64,000 bases of DNA, from positions 62,001 through 126,000 of the forward strand of contig JAPDRN010000063.1 of NCBI GenBank assembly GCA_030247855.1, written 5' to 3'. Within the stretch, counting starts at the first letter, position 1. Every line of letters begins with the position of its first letter. The stretch is from Knufia peltigerae (Eukaryota; Ascomycota; Eurotiomycetes; Chaetothyriales; Trichomeriaceae). Below are positions 34,886-45,254 of the stretch, piece by piece. Below the pieces are notes generated by a model that was not told the DNA's origin, made no database searches, and saw only the letters and a program-made list of their open reading frames with translations. Position numbers and translations under genes: made by a program.

Positions 34886-37800
34886 CTAGATCGATATGAA
34901 GAAACTCTTCTCTCCCTCCCTGGGCTCAACGACGCACCTCTTCAAGATTGGATCGGCGCACGAGATCCTGATGCGCTCGGGGGTCGCCGGACTCCTCAGG
35001 CTCAAGACCTCGTCCTCGCCGAACTGCTTCCTCGCGGCCTTGAGGGCGTCGCGGATGGCGAAGAAGACCGCGCTGCCCATGAACAGGGGCGGTTCCCCGA
35101 CGCCCCGGCTGCGCTGGATGGTGCGGAGGTTCTTCCACTCGACGTCCTTGAGCAGGCTGACGTTGAACACCTGCGGGATGTCCCTGAACCCGGGGATCTT
35201 GTACGCGCCGGGCCCGCGGGTGAAGATCTGCCCGCTCGCCCGGTGCCACAGACTCTCCTCGGTGGTGAAGAGACCTTGGCCTTGGACGTACGCGCCCTCA
35301 ATCTGGCCGTAGTCAATGGCCGGGTTGATACTCCGACCCACGTCCATCTTGATGTCGGTCCTCAGCGGGGTCCAGTCGCCCGTCAAGGTGTCGATCAAAA
35401 CCTCGGACGCCGTCACGCCCTGAGTGAAGTAGAAGAACATCTTGCCCGTGTTTTCGAGCGACGGGTCGGCCGGGTTCGGACCCCACACGTATCCGATCTC
35501 GGGAGTCTTGTAGAACCCGTTGGCACTGAGGTTGACACGGTCAAAGTAGGCCGCGTGCGCGATCTCCTTCATGGTCGCACCCGCGCCGAGCTCCTTCCGG
35601 TAGGGCGCGAGACGCTCGTTGATCTGCATGCAAGCGTTGTACGCGGCGTACCCGTTCAAGTCCGAGGACGCAGAGGCCGCCGTGGATGACGTGTTGGCGA
35701 CGGTGTTGGTCGCAGTCTCCGAAATGTGGACGTCGGACAGGGGCACCTGTAGGGCCTCTGCGACAATCATGCAAATCTTCGTGTGTAGACCTTGGCCCAT
35801 TTCCGTACCGCCATGGGCCACCAACACGGACCCGTCGTGATAGATGTGCACTAGAGCGCCCGCTTGGTTCAAGAATAGCGCAGTGAAGGAAATGCCGAAT
35901 TTTGTGGGAATCATAGCAAGGCCTTTCTTCTGCCATTTGTGCGTGGCGTTGAATTCATCGACCGCCTTGCGACGGGCTTCATAGTCTGCGGATTCTTTGA
36001 CTTGCTGCCACATCAGCGGGACGTGGAAGTCTTCGAGAGCTTGGTTGAAGTGAGTTTCCTCGCCTTCCTTGTAGAAATTGATCTCGCGTAGCTTGTCAAC
36101 AGACATACCGAGGTGGTCGGCGACTTCAGACATATACGACTCTGCAATGAACATGCCTTGAGGTCCACCAAAGCCACGGAATGCACTATTGGAGACCGTG
36201 TTGGTTTTGCAGATACGACCGTCGACGTCGACGTTGGGAATGTTGTAACAGCCATCGATGTGAGAGAGGGCTCGATCAACGACGGCAGCGGACAAGTCTT
36301 GTGACCAACCGCCGTTGTTGAATACCTTGGCTTGAAGTGCCTGGATCTTACCATCCTTGTTGACACCCACTTTCCAGATGCCGAGGAACGGATGTCTCTG
36401 ACCAGAAGTCATGATATCTTCATCTCTGTTAAGCATGCATCGAACCGGTCGTCGAACCTTGTTGGCTGCAACGGCGCATATAGTGGACAGCTGGACCGAT
36501 CGCGTTTCCTTGCCACCGAAGCCACCACCCAAACGTTTGACTTTGGATACGATCTTGTTGTTCTGTACACCGAGCGCTTTAGCTACGTAGGCTTGCGTTT
36601 CGGTTGGGTTCTGTGTGCTTGACCATATCTCCATCTCACCATCCTCAGGCTTGGGAATGGCAACGGTTGCGTTAGTTTCGAGATAGAAGTGCTCTTGACC
36701 GCCCATCCTGGCGGTGCCTTCAAACACGTAATCACAGTCCTTGAAGGCTTTGTCAACATCTCCCCTGCGGATATACCTGTAGTGCTCGAAAAAGCTTTGC
36801 TTCTCTATGGCTTCTTCAATAGTATAGATGGCTGGCAGCTCATCGTATTGTATCAAAACGGCACGTGCGCCCGCGGAGGCCTGAGCAGCAGTGTTCGCTA
36901 ACACCATACCAATTGGTTGGCCAGCTGTGAAAACTTCACCCTCGGCAAAGAAGACTTCATCGCAAACTGGAGCACCCCACCAGTTGGCCTGAGGATTGAC
37001 AACATCATTTTTGTCGACCCAAGCGACAACGCCGGGAAGGTCCAGGGCAGGACTGGCATCAACCTTGATCTTAGCATGAGCCTTGGTCGACAGGACAAGG
37101 CATCCTATCAACTCATTTTTCTGTGATGGAATATCGTCGGTATACTGAGCTTCTCCTGTGCATTGCTTGAGGGCGGCGACATGTGGATTAGCCTTGCCGA
37201 GCACCTTTTGTGTGTAAGCGGCAGTTGCATCGTGATCTTTCTGGCCTCGAGAAATCTCTCTTTCGATTTCCTCGATGACTTCCTTGTCAGCTTGCTTGCT
37301 TACTTCTTCGATATTAGTAAGCACATCCTGGTAGAACCGATAGAAGAATCCAAGAGCAAGAGACTTTCGATATGTGGCCATGCCACCCGGAACACCGAAG
37401 GGGAGACTGAAGTCCTTTTCAAGGGCATTCATCACACCTTCAAGCGTGTGCGGGTCTGCGAACGTCTTCCCAACGATGAATTCGGAGGCATTCTTGGCTA
37501 CGATAGTGACCGGAGCCATGCCACCGTATACCAAACTAGCGCTTTCGACCTTGTACGAATCATCAAGGGTCACTCTGAGACAAGCATTCACGATGGCGAT
37601 ATCGTCATCTTTCCTCTTTGCCTGCTTGTAAGTTCTAATATACTCTCTCTTTTCTGCGGCAATAGGCACCCTCATTGCCGCGATGACGGCATCTTCAGGC
37701 AATGCTGTTACTCTGTAGCTCTTGAAGAAGCTCGCCATGGGGATTTCAGTTGTCTTCTTCAACGACTTAGCGATCAATGTCGAATTTGTGGCGACGAAGA

Positions 37801-38995
37801 CTGGGTTAAGATCAGATATAGGTGATGCTGTTGCGAGATTGCCAGCCGGAGTTCCAACGTTTCTGATTTGGCGGCCAGCAAAATATCTAATTGCCTTCTT
37901 GATTGCTGTGAAAGGCTGTGCCTTGGGTAGGCCGTAATGCTCAACGGCCTCGTCGCAGATATTTTCTAGATCGGTCAAAGCAACATTACCACCAATCTCA
38001 AGATAGTCGTCATGGAAAGAATATTTGCGAAGCTCTGCAATGTCGCCCACGTACACCGAAGCAGGATACGACATGGCTTTGAACTTGATCTCGATTTGCG
38101 TCTCGGTACTGCCACCAATGAGCTTGGCCTGAGGATACGCGTTTTTGATCTCGAGAAGTTGGTCGAGAGTAACCGGCCTGTACCACTTCTTCCTCTTATT
38201 GCCAATGGCCAGAGGCTTAAATTCGTGCTTCTTGAGAGTTGGAGGGTAGATCAATTCAGTCGACTTATCGTAATGTATAAACGACGGGGGCGTAAACTTC
38301 TTTTCGGCAGCGCCATTAAGTTCAGTGGATTTATCAGAGCCATTGCATGAGCCGCCGTTCTCCATGCAGCAGCCCGAACCGCCGTTCGCAATTGAGCGTC
38401 CGCATTTCTTATTGAAACTTTGGGCTGCGTCGAGGATGGGCCTGTAGCCGGTACAACGACACAAATTGCCATCAAATGCTTCTTCCACCTCTTCTTCCGA
38501 CGGTTCTGAGCTGTTGTTTCTCAAAAGAGCGTACAAGCTCATTACTATGCCCGGCGTACAAAACCCACATTGGCTACCGCTGGCCATGGCAATTCGTTGT
38601 TGTGCCGGGTGTGGGCTCTTCGTGTTCCCAATGCCTTCAATTGTAATAACGTGCTTGCCATCTACGCTGACCAAAGGCGCCAGACAGGCATTGACAGAAG
38701 CATGATAGATCTTGCCAGTTGTAGGATTCATCTGCGACACGACGACTGTGCAGGCACCACAACCACCTTCTGCGCAGCCAAGTTTTGTGCCCGTCAACCC
38801 AATACCTCTCAAGTATTCCAGCAGAGTGATTTCTGGATCAACGGCATCCACCTCGACCTTGGTGCCATTGAGATAGAAGCGGATGGTATCGTCGTAACTC
38901 TCAGTCAAGGAGGATAGCGAGACGACCTTTTCGCCGGTCGCGGCTGGGTCAAGAAGACCAGGAGCCATATTGCAAGGATTGTGCGAGACGTCCAA
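34886..38995 (-). CDS. Xanthine dehydrogenase (HxA-type molybdoenzyme)
   Basis: Oxidises hypoxanthine to xanthine and xanthine to uric acid in purine use as nitrogen source. Intronless, 1369 aa, the normal length. Domains in order: 2Fe-2S plant-type centre (KLGCAEGGCGACTVVV, ~res 73-88) and second 2Fe-2S centre (QCGFCTPGIVMSLYALLR, then CRCTGYRPI). The FAD domain shows KLIGGSTETQIEIKFK and AGRQIRNVGTPAGNLATASP. The molybdopterin domain shows GGGFGGKETRS, NSAFRGFGGPQG with the substrate Arg, GGTEMGQGLHTK, and RGVGEPPLFMGS with the catalytic Glu near the C-terminus. ATG 38995 is used; an internal Met 10 codons on is equally possible. In Aspergillus, hxA is induced by uric acid through UaY and needs the GATA factor AreA. 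Matching sites lie upstream here. By eye, the last ~1 kb of the gene is much GC-richer than the rest. Confidence 0.97.
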   Translation of the reverse strand: MDVSHNPCNMAPGLLDPAATGEKVVSLSSLTESYDDTIRFYLNGTKVEVDAVDPEITLLEYLRGIGLTGTKLGCAEGGCGACTVVVSQMNPTTGKIYHASVNACLAPLVSVDGKHVITIEGIGNTKSPHPAQQRIAMASGSQCGFCTPGIVMSLYALLRNNSSEPSEEEVEEAFDGNLCRCTGYRPILDAAQSFNKKCGRSIANGGSGCCMENGGSCNGSDKSTELNGAAEKKFTPPSFIHYDKSTELIYPPTLKKHEFKPLAIGNKRKKWYRPVTLDQLLEIKNAYPQAKLIGGSTETQIEIKFKAMSYPASVYVGDIAELRKYSFHDDYLEIGGNVALTDLENICDEAVEHYGLPKAQPFTAIKKAIRYFAGRQIRNVGTPAGNLATASPISDLNPVFVATNSTLIAKSLKKTTEIPMASFFKSYRVTALPEDAVIAAMRVPIAAEKREYIRTYKQAKRKDDDIAIVNACLRVTLDDSYKVESASLVYGGMAPVTIVAKNASEFIVGKTFADPHTLEGVMNALEKDFSLPFGVPGGMATYRKSLALGFFYRFYQDVLTNIEEVSKQADKEVIEEIEREISRGQKDHDATAAYTQKVLGKANPHVAALKQCTGEAQYTDDIPSQKNELIGCLVLSTKAHAKIKVDASPALDLPGVVAWVDKNDVVNPQANWWGAPVCDEVFFAEGEVFTAGQPIGMVLANTAAQASAGARAVLIQYDELPAIYTIEEAIEKQSFFEHYRYIRRGDVDKAFKDCDYVFEGTARMGGQEHFYLETNATVAIPKPEDGEMEIWSSTQNPTETQAYVAKALGVQNNKIVSKVKRLGGGFGGKETRSVQLSTICAVAANKVRRPVRCMLNRDEDIMTSGQRHPFLGIWKVGVNKDGKIQALQAKVFNNGGWSQDLSAAVVDRALSHIDGCYNIPNVDVDGRICKTNTVSNSAFRGFGGPQGMFIAESYMSEVADHLGMSVDKLREINFYKEGEETHFNQALEDFHVPLMWQQVKESADYEARRKAVDEFNATHKWQKKGLAMIPTKFGISFTALFLNQAGALVHIYHDGSVLVAHGGTEMGQGLHTKICMIVAEALQVPLSDVHISETATNTVANTSSTAASASSDLNGYAAYNACMQINERLAPYRKELGAGATMKEIAHAAYFDRVNLSANGFYKTPEIGYVWGPNPADPSLENTGKMFFYFTQGVTASEVLIDTLTGDWTPLRTDIKMDVGRSINPAIDYGQIEGAYVQGQGLFTTEESLWHRASGQIFTRGPGAYKIPGFRDIPQVFNVSLLKDVEWKNLRTIQRSRGVGEPPLFMGSAVFFAIRDALKAARKQFGEDEVLSLRSPATPERIRISCADPILKRCVVEPREGEKSFFISI

Positions 38996-39026
38996 CGAGG
39001 GACAGGAGGGAGGGTGTCAATCTATA

Positions 39027-39033
39027 TTATCAG
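39027..39033 (-). promoter_or_regulatory. GATA-factor site (CTGATAA on the gene strand)
   Basis: TTATCAG on the plus strand, about 32 bp upstream of the xanthine dehydrogenase ATG. HGATAR is the binding word of AreA-type nitrogen regulators. It is a short word, so chance occurrence is possible. Confidence 0.45.
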
Positions 39034-39195
39034 CATTCCAAAGTCTGCTTCTGTGTGGCAACCGCCCAGTGCGTGTGAGTACGAGAAGCGGAGGAGAGGC
39101 AGTCTACACAGCGGGGAACAGCAGAAAAGACCAGTTGTACTCGTACAAGCAACGAAACTGGCGGCCGAACGAGGACCAGGGAAAACAGAATGACC

Positions 39196-39202
39196 TTATC
39201 AG
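39196..39202 (-). promoter_or_regulatory. GATA-factor site (CTGATAA on the gene strand)
   Basis: Second TTATCAG, about 200 bp upstream of the xanthine dehydrogenase ATG, identical to the proximal copy. Paired GATA words are usual for AreA-controlled promoters. Confidence 0.45.
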
Positions 39203-39433
39203 GATCTACGTGAAACTCTCACCTCATCGCAAAAGGAATTTGTGCCTGGAGTCGATAGGAGCGGCCATGAATGAGGAGGATGCACGAATCAGAGGCGGGT
39301 CAGCGCTGTAGAACGATCTAATAGAGGAGTGATCGAGGGAGAGACAACGAATGGGACGAGCTGTAATTACTCGAACTGCCCCTCCATCGCGTCGCATATC
39401 TCCATGTCGCCCCCATATCGTAGTCACGTGAAT

Positions 39434-39447
39434 TCGGAGGGCGCCGA
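39434..39447. promoter_or_regulatory. UaY-type binding site TCGG-N6-CCGA
   Basis: Perfect inverted repeat TCGG-AGGGCG-CCGA, about 440 bp upstream of the xanthine dehydrogenase ATG. This is the sequence bound by UaY, the Zn2Cys6 activator of purine-use genes in Aspergillus nidulans. The match was found by reading, not by a statistical scan; eight fixed bases are expected about once per 65 kb by chance, so position upstream of this gene is what makes it notable. Confidence 0.55.
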
Positions 39448-39644
39448 CGACCTCTACTTAAACGGGTACGAGGCGCTGTGCAACGGGAAGGAGCGCGGCG
39501 AGAGTCATCGATACTTCGTACTCGTACATTCAATAAGCCATCAGATTTTGTGTGAAACTCTGCCATTATTTCTATGCTATCCAAACAACGAGTGTCAAAA
39601 CCAACCCAATCTCTCAGTGTGCAAGCCGCAAGAGAATCACAGAG

Positions 39645-41011
39645 TCAAGGTGTCGGTGGCAGTGTGCCCTGTGTCTGCCACGCCAAATTTGCTTCTCCGA
39701 CATTGTAAAAGCTTTCTGGAACTTTGAAGCCACCCCATTCTCCCGCAACCTGTAAGCACAACAAGTCCAGCGCCTGTTCGGTCCAATTACCTGATAGGAT
39801 CAATGACTCCCGGATTAGATGCAAAGCACGTAGGCAGCTCTTTGCTGCTCGAGGACCCCCAAATCCTAGACACTCGAAGATGTCGGTGTTGAACACATGT
39901 CGCATGGACTGATCCGTCATGTCGTCAGGGAAGAATAACTGGAGGACGCATGGGCCTGTTCCGCGCTTGATATTCCATTCTTCTCGTGTTGGCTCAATGA
40001 AATCTGGTTTAAGCAGACCGGCATCGTCGAATAGGAAGAAGTCACCTGGTTCCAGTGATCGATACACTGCTTGTCGATGTCTTTCGATTGAGTTGAAGCC
40101 TTCGTTAACGATATATGGACGAGGAGGATTTTGATAAAGGCGGATCGTAGTGCGATCGATCGTATCGGTAATGCCGTGTTTTCCACAATGATAAACCCAG
40201 TGATATTGAATGTCGTCGTAGAGATGTTGACTGCTGCAATATCTCACGTAGCTATCCGGCCCACACCCGGGGCAGATGACAACAGAACAGTCCCAGCAAC
40301 TTGTCATTTTGCCGCAGTCTGGTTTCCAACAACGCAGGCGGAGATCATAGTCGTCAAACCTGAAGGGTCGGGTTCCTAGTTCACTCTTGACCACCAAAGT
40401 CTAGCATCATATCAGTCCTTGCGATTATCCGATTTGGCTCAGAGTTTCCGTACCTGCGTCTGCTTGTCATGTTTCCCCTTGCTTCTGCCAGTTGAATCTC
40501 TCTGAGTCGAACCCGGGGTGTCGTCAGAGCGAGCCGTATCTCGGACCCAGCAGCCCGGCTCTGAAATTCCAACTGATTCGCGCCTGGAAGTAGAGCGTTG
40601 ATAGGGAGTGGTTGTCGACTTAGGAAGAGGAAAGTCGCGCCAATCTTCCTCCGATGTTGAAATCTCCTTTCCCCGAAATGCACTGGTTTGACGTCTATTA
40701 ACATACACATCTCCATGATTCTGTCTTCCGTACTGCACGGTAGTTTTGTCCCCATCGATTCCGCCAGACTTGGTGATTGACAAGTTCGAAGCCTTTCCAG
40801 ACACTACGTCTGAGAAATTCCGAGGATGAGCACGCGTGGATCTTTGAGAAGAAATATGGACATGGTCCTGTGGCTCAGGCTGTCCCCCACCATTCCCGCT
40901 GTTTTGGATAGGATCCCGTATCTTCTTTGATCTTGTTCCATTTTTCTTGATCTTGAGACCATTCTCTCCTCCCTTTGGTGTGCGGACCACTCTGTGATTG
41001 GAATTATTCAT
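39645..41011 (-). CDS. Uncharacterised fungal protein with MYND-like Cys/His cluster
   Basis: Minus-strand exons 40454..41011 and 39645..40400, 437 aa. The intron has donor GTACGG and acceptor GCTAG and joins in phase 0. Residues 1-186 are polar, basic and probably disordered. Residues 210-258 hold an ordered zinc-ligand series: C210, C215, C221, C224, C229, C232, C241, H245, H253, H257 and C258. This includes RYCSSQHLYDD and HWVYHCG, spacing reminiscent of a MYND finger (YCSxxCQxxDWxxH). The following ~180 residues are helical and contain LEPGDFFLFDDAGLLKPDFI and LQLFFPDDM, which match no domain I know. No enzymatic motif is visible. Possible roles as a scaffold or regulator are not supported beyond the zinc cluster. 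Confidence 0.65.
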
Positions 41012-41904
41012 ACTTGCAGGTGTGCGCGTAATGAAGAGTAAAGAAGGACGAGATTAAAATTGAACTTGACCTTGCTCTAGTACATTAATACTGAGACGCG
41101 GTGCCAGTAAAGAATGGCGGTACAAATAGCGCACATATTTTGCAGATTCATTTGATAGTCTTTAGGTTTACATTGGATTGTGTTGCCGGAATAAAGCATG
41201 CAGAAAATACCATCAGAACAGAAAGGTCTTCAAGGACAAGCAACGATGGACCTGGTAAGGAAGGCAATGAGAAAGGTGACTTTCCTAGTGTTAGTCCAGC
41301 ATCGCCTTCCTTTGCAAAGCTCTTGCTGCCAAACAAAAGGAAACAACATTGGGTATTCCGCTTCATGCATGCATATTGCCCTTCCAAACAAACACCAAAC
41401 AAGTCTTACCAATAAAGACAGCATGGAGATTGTTTGGTCGTGAGTGACTGTGCAGTCACCATCTCTTCCTGTATTTCTTCGCATCTTTGACGTCGCACCT
41501 ATGACAAAGTATGGGCTGTGGTGGGACAAGGTTGTGATGGTGCACGCCGCTGTGATCAGTGCCTTCCGCCTTCATTAGGTGTTGAAGCTCAACTCTGCTG
41601 GATCATTCTTGTGGATGCCATATCATTTCGTATTCATACCAAGAATAAAAAGGTCGCAATGGAGAGTCAGATGGTTGAATTTGACCGCCTTCTCCTCCAA
41701 GCTTAGCCCGACAAAATCCAAAATCCAAAATCACGTGATGCACCCTGAAATTTGCACTGAGCCCCACGGTTCGGCGGCGCCTGCACGAAGACGGTTCATT
41801 CTTGTTGTACATAGAGAACTCGTAGTTGATCTCAGCTTCACTCTTGTCTCTTTCCTTTTTTTCCACTTGGCTCTATTCCCTTTTGCCTACTAATTGACAT
41901 TGCC
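41012..41904. other. Divergent intergenic region
   Basis: About 890 bp between the Cys/His protein (minus) and the KH protein (plus). The last ~100 bp before the KH ATG are CT-rich, like a fungal leader. Frames of 60-104 codons occur on both strands without recognisable content; no gene is called. Confidence 0.5.
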
Positions 41905-43614
41905 ATGTCAGATCTGAGCAACATCCTTGCTGCTCTCGCTGCGCAACAGCGACAGGGAGGAACACCATCACAAGCTCCTCCACCATTACCAGGAGCTGGC
42001 TTCCCACCACCACAATATGCAACTCCTCCCGGTGGTGCGCCGGCATCTTATGGCCTGCCTCCACCCATCAGCTCAGGTAGTGTCGATTTGGGTGGCATAA
42101 AACCCATCAGTTCAGGTTCTGTCAGCATTGCAGACGCCATTGCCAAAGCCCATGGTATCGCTGCTGAAAAAGGCGTCCCTTATGACCCTAGTAGACGTAG
42201 GTATCTTACAACTCCCTCTCCGGATTATGCTTACAAACACACAGCCCCGATCAACCCAGATCTGCGTTCAGGCAGCCGAGGCTATCGACGTTCGAGGTCG
42301 CCCTCGAGGTCGCCGCCCCGGATGAACCGAGACGCTTACCGCGACAGCTATAACCCCTACCGCGATGAGCGACGTGCAAATGACCGCGCTTACACGAGGG
42401 AGAGATCGCTTTCCCCGAGAGGTCGATACTCCCCCGGCAGATTTAGAGATGACAGATCTCCTGGACGTGAACGAGGTGCCGAAGGCGAATCAGAAGTTCT
42501 CCCTCTAGACAAAGGAGTCGTGGGTTTAGTTATTGGACGGTCAGGAGAAAACTTGCGAAGAATTGAGAACACTACCGGCGCCCGCGTCCAATTTCTGGAT
42601 GGTCCTGAGGTAGCTGGTACACAGAGACACTGCAGAATCTCGGGCAGTCGAGCAGCACGATCTGCTGCGAAGGCAGAGATATTCAGAGTCATTGATGACA
42701 ACGATGCAGCTAAAAGAGGAGGTGGAGAGAAGCCACGGGGACAGAGTAAACCTGCGGTCTCCACCAGCAAAGAGGGTGACAGCCTTCAGATGATGGTTCC
42801 TGACCGCACTGTCGGCTTAATCATCGGTCGAGGGGGAGAGACGATCCGTGACCTGCAAGACCGGAGCGGATGCCATGTCAACATCCTCGGCGAGAACAAA
42901 AGCATAAATGGATTTCGGCCTGTCAATCTTATTGGTAGTGCCTCAGCTCAACAGTACGCCAGAGACCTCATCTTGGAAATTGTCGAAAGTGATCAGAAGG
43001 GTATCAGTATCAAAGACCTCCACCGAGAGCGAGAAGAAACCCAAGGCAAGATCTCTGAAACGGTTTACGTTCCCGGCGAGGCCGTCGGTATGATTATCGG
43101 AAAGGGTATGTTACGTGCGCATGTGTTTGTGAGTTTCTGCTAACATTATTGGTAGGGGGTGAGTCGATTCGTGACATGCAGAATCAAACAGGATGCAAAA
43201 TCAATGTCTCGCCTGCTTCTGGTCGGGACGTCGAACGTGAAATCGGTCTGGTTGGCAGTCGCCATGCCATTGACGCTGCCAAACGTGCTATCATGGACAA
43301 GGTCGACACAGTAGTGAGTCACTCCAGCGTTGTTACGCTAAACACCAGCACTAACACTTCCACAGCGTGCTCGATCCCAAGCTCGCGAAGGCCGTGATGA
43401 CTACACCGACCGTTACACGTCACAGCAGCAACCTAGCTACCCGCCACCTGGCGCCCCAGCTCCTGCTCAGCCAGCTGCACCACCCCCTGCCGGCGGAGCT
43501 GCCGATCCCTATGCTGCTTATGGTGGCTACCAGAATTATCTCCAGATGTGGTATGCCGCAATGGCAGCACAGCAACAGCAACAAGGTGGTCAAGGTCAAG
43601 GTGAGCAACGATAA
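41905..43614 (+). CDS. Triple KH-domain RNA-binding protein (FUBP-like)
   Basis: Single-stranded nucleic-acid binding protein with three KH domains, resembling FUBP/KSRP-type proteins. Exons 41905..43105, 43156..43313, 43366..43614; 535 aa. The N-terminus is Pro/Gly-rich, followed by an RS-like stretch near residues 130-190 with RSRSPSRSPPR, typical of proteins in splicing or mRNA handling. GxxG loops: KH1 VIGRSGENLRRIENTTGARV, KH2 IIGRGGETIRDLQDRSGCHV, KH3 IIGKGGESIRDMQNQTGCKI. The KH3 loop is created only by the first splice, which supports it. The C-terminus is Tyr/Pro/Gln-rich (YLQMWYAAMAAQQQQQ) and ends GQGEQR. A GTGAGC word at the last codons could be a donor to a further short exon, so the exact C-terminus is uncertain. 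Confidence 0.9.
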
Positions 43615-45254
43615 GGCCTGTGGGGTGACCGTGACCTGGCTCGTGATTGGAACCTCTGATTTTATATTGGTGGATGATCTTGAACCACTCGACGACTTGA
43701 TTCGCCTTGCTTGGAAACCTGGCCACCACACACCACTCACGCTTTACGCCATTGCTTTTCGATAACGTGCCTTGTGACCATTGCCGCGATCCGATGACGG
43801 GACCTAACGCCTGACGACGATGACTATCATCCTGCTGCACGACCCGCCAAGACCTGAGCGTGAACCGAATCGCTTGACCATGACTCTTCGTCGTGTCTCC
43901 TTGCAATACTGAGAAGCTGCTTTGTAGCAGACTCATCGGCTTCAAGACCTTGAAGTACTCGCTCTCATGACTTGCGGGCCATCATACTTGAGCATCCTTT
44001 GTGTGGCTACTTTGCATCTCCTTTGCGTGAAACGAATTGCTGAGAGAATGGAATGGAAAAGGCCGATGCTTAGCATCAAATCCCAGCTTGAAGCCACGGT
44101 GCTAACAGATTCATAAATGTCGGATATATTATCTTCCTGGCTAGGTAGCAATATCGTACCTGCGCAATTCGTCTGCACTCGTACTCGTAGCCGTGCTAGA
44201 GCGTTGAGATTGGACAGGGCATTCCTCCGAGATAGGAGTATTGAAACTAGACCAGAAAAGGTATGCCAAGGCGAGGCTACCAGGATTAAATCAAGGAATG
44301 ACGAAACTCTAGCAGGAGCTTATTGCGATGACCGAGTTGACGCCACAAAGTTGGTGGTGGCTGAAATAATCATCACTCAATATCCTGCTTCCACCATCTT
44401 GTTGTTCTTCTGTAGACACTCAGTCAGGACATCGGATTGCTTCATAGTGTCTGCCGTTCCAGTCTCTCGTGGGTGATCTTGTTCCTGCGGTCGTCCCTCT
44501 TCATATAACAACGACACCAGACCGCAAATCTGATATCGTTCCGACCGGGCCACGCTTAATGAGGACATCCACGAGAGTGCTGGGAAGGTAGTGAAGCAAA
44601 CTGGAGGAGCGCCGCTACTGATATCTCTCGCTGTCTCAACTCAACTCGCACGTGGGACCGCGTGTCTGGCGTGCGAGAACAAAGGAAGCGATGGTTGGTG
44701 GGCACTTCTTCAGCCTGGTCGGGCTATTTCTGGATTACGCGCCGACATCATCTGGAAACATCACGGCCAGCCGATGTTCTCGGTCCACAACTTGCGCAAC
44801 CCTCTTGAAACTTCATCGACTTCGCGGTGCTCAAGATGTCCTTTGCGCAAAATGTTGCTGGACCCCTGCGGCGGGGAGTGGAGGTTGATTGGAAACGCGG
44901 TACGTATGGCAGACTTCACTATTGTCAGCTCTTATTGTTCTTATTGTACTGCTCCGCCAACGTCTTTTGTCAACTGCCTTTGTCACTACTCTTGCTATTG
45001 TCGAGTACATCACTTCTTTTCTCGAGTGACGAATTTCCTTTGTTTGATTTAAAATAGTCCTTTGTTCGAGCCTTGACGGCTTGGTCTTCTTTGTCCCCTG
45101 TACCATATCCAATCTTTCCTTTCACTTTCAGATTCTCTTTACAACAGACAGCAGACAACCGACTGCATAATTCATCGCAAAACAGATCTCGGTCAAGAAA
45201 TTTCCCAACTAACTCGAAACAACATTCAGATAATTTCCAGTCAATCTCTACACC
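43615..45254. other. Intergenic region before PRM1
   Basis: About 1.6 kb. Open frames at 44117..44476 and 44591..45052 look non-coding in composition and match no family. The last ~250 bp are pyrimidine-rich and probably form the PRM1 leader. No gene is called. Confidence 0.5.

Larger units (their letters stand above)
38996..39644. promoter_or_regulatory. Xanthine dehydrogenase promoter region
   Basis: A 649-bp spacer between the xanthine dehydrogenase ATG and the stop of the next minus-strand gene. It contains one UaY-type palindrome, two GATA sites and a CACGTG box at about 39425-39430. No gene is seen. Confidence 0.6.

Noticed and set aside
34784..35689. Long plus-strand open frame (301 codons) antisense to xanthine dehydrogenase
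   Set aside because: It lies over the GC-rich 3' end of a clearly coding gene; high GC removes stop codons in other frames, and its protein is Arg/Asp/Gly-rich without any motif.
43433..43945. Minus-strand frame over the end of the KH gene
   Set aside because: Shadow of the KH gene's Pro/Gln-rich coding exon and its 3' region; no independent motif.
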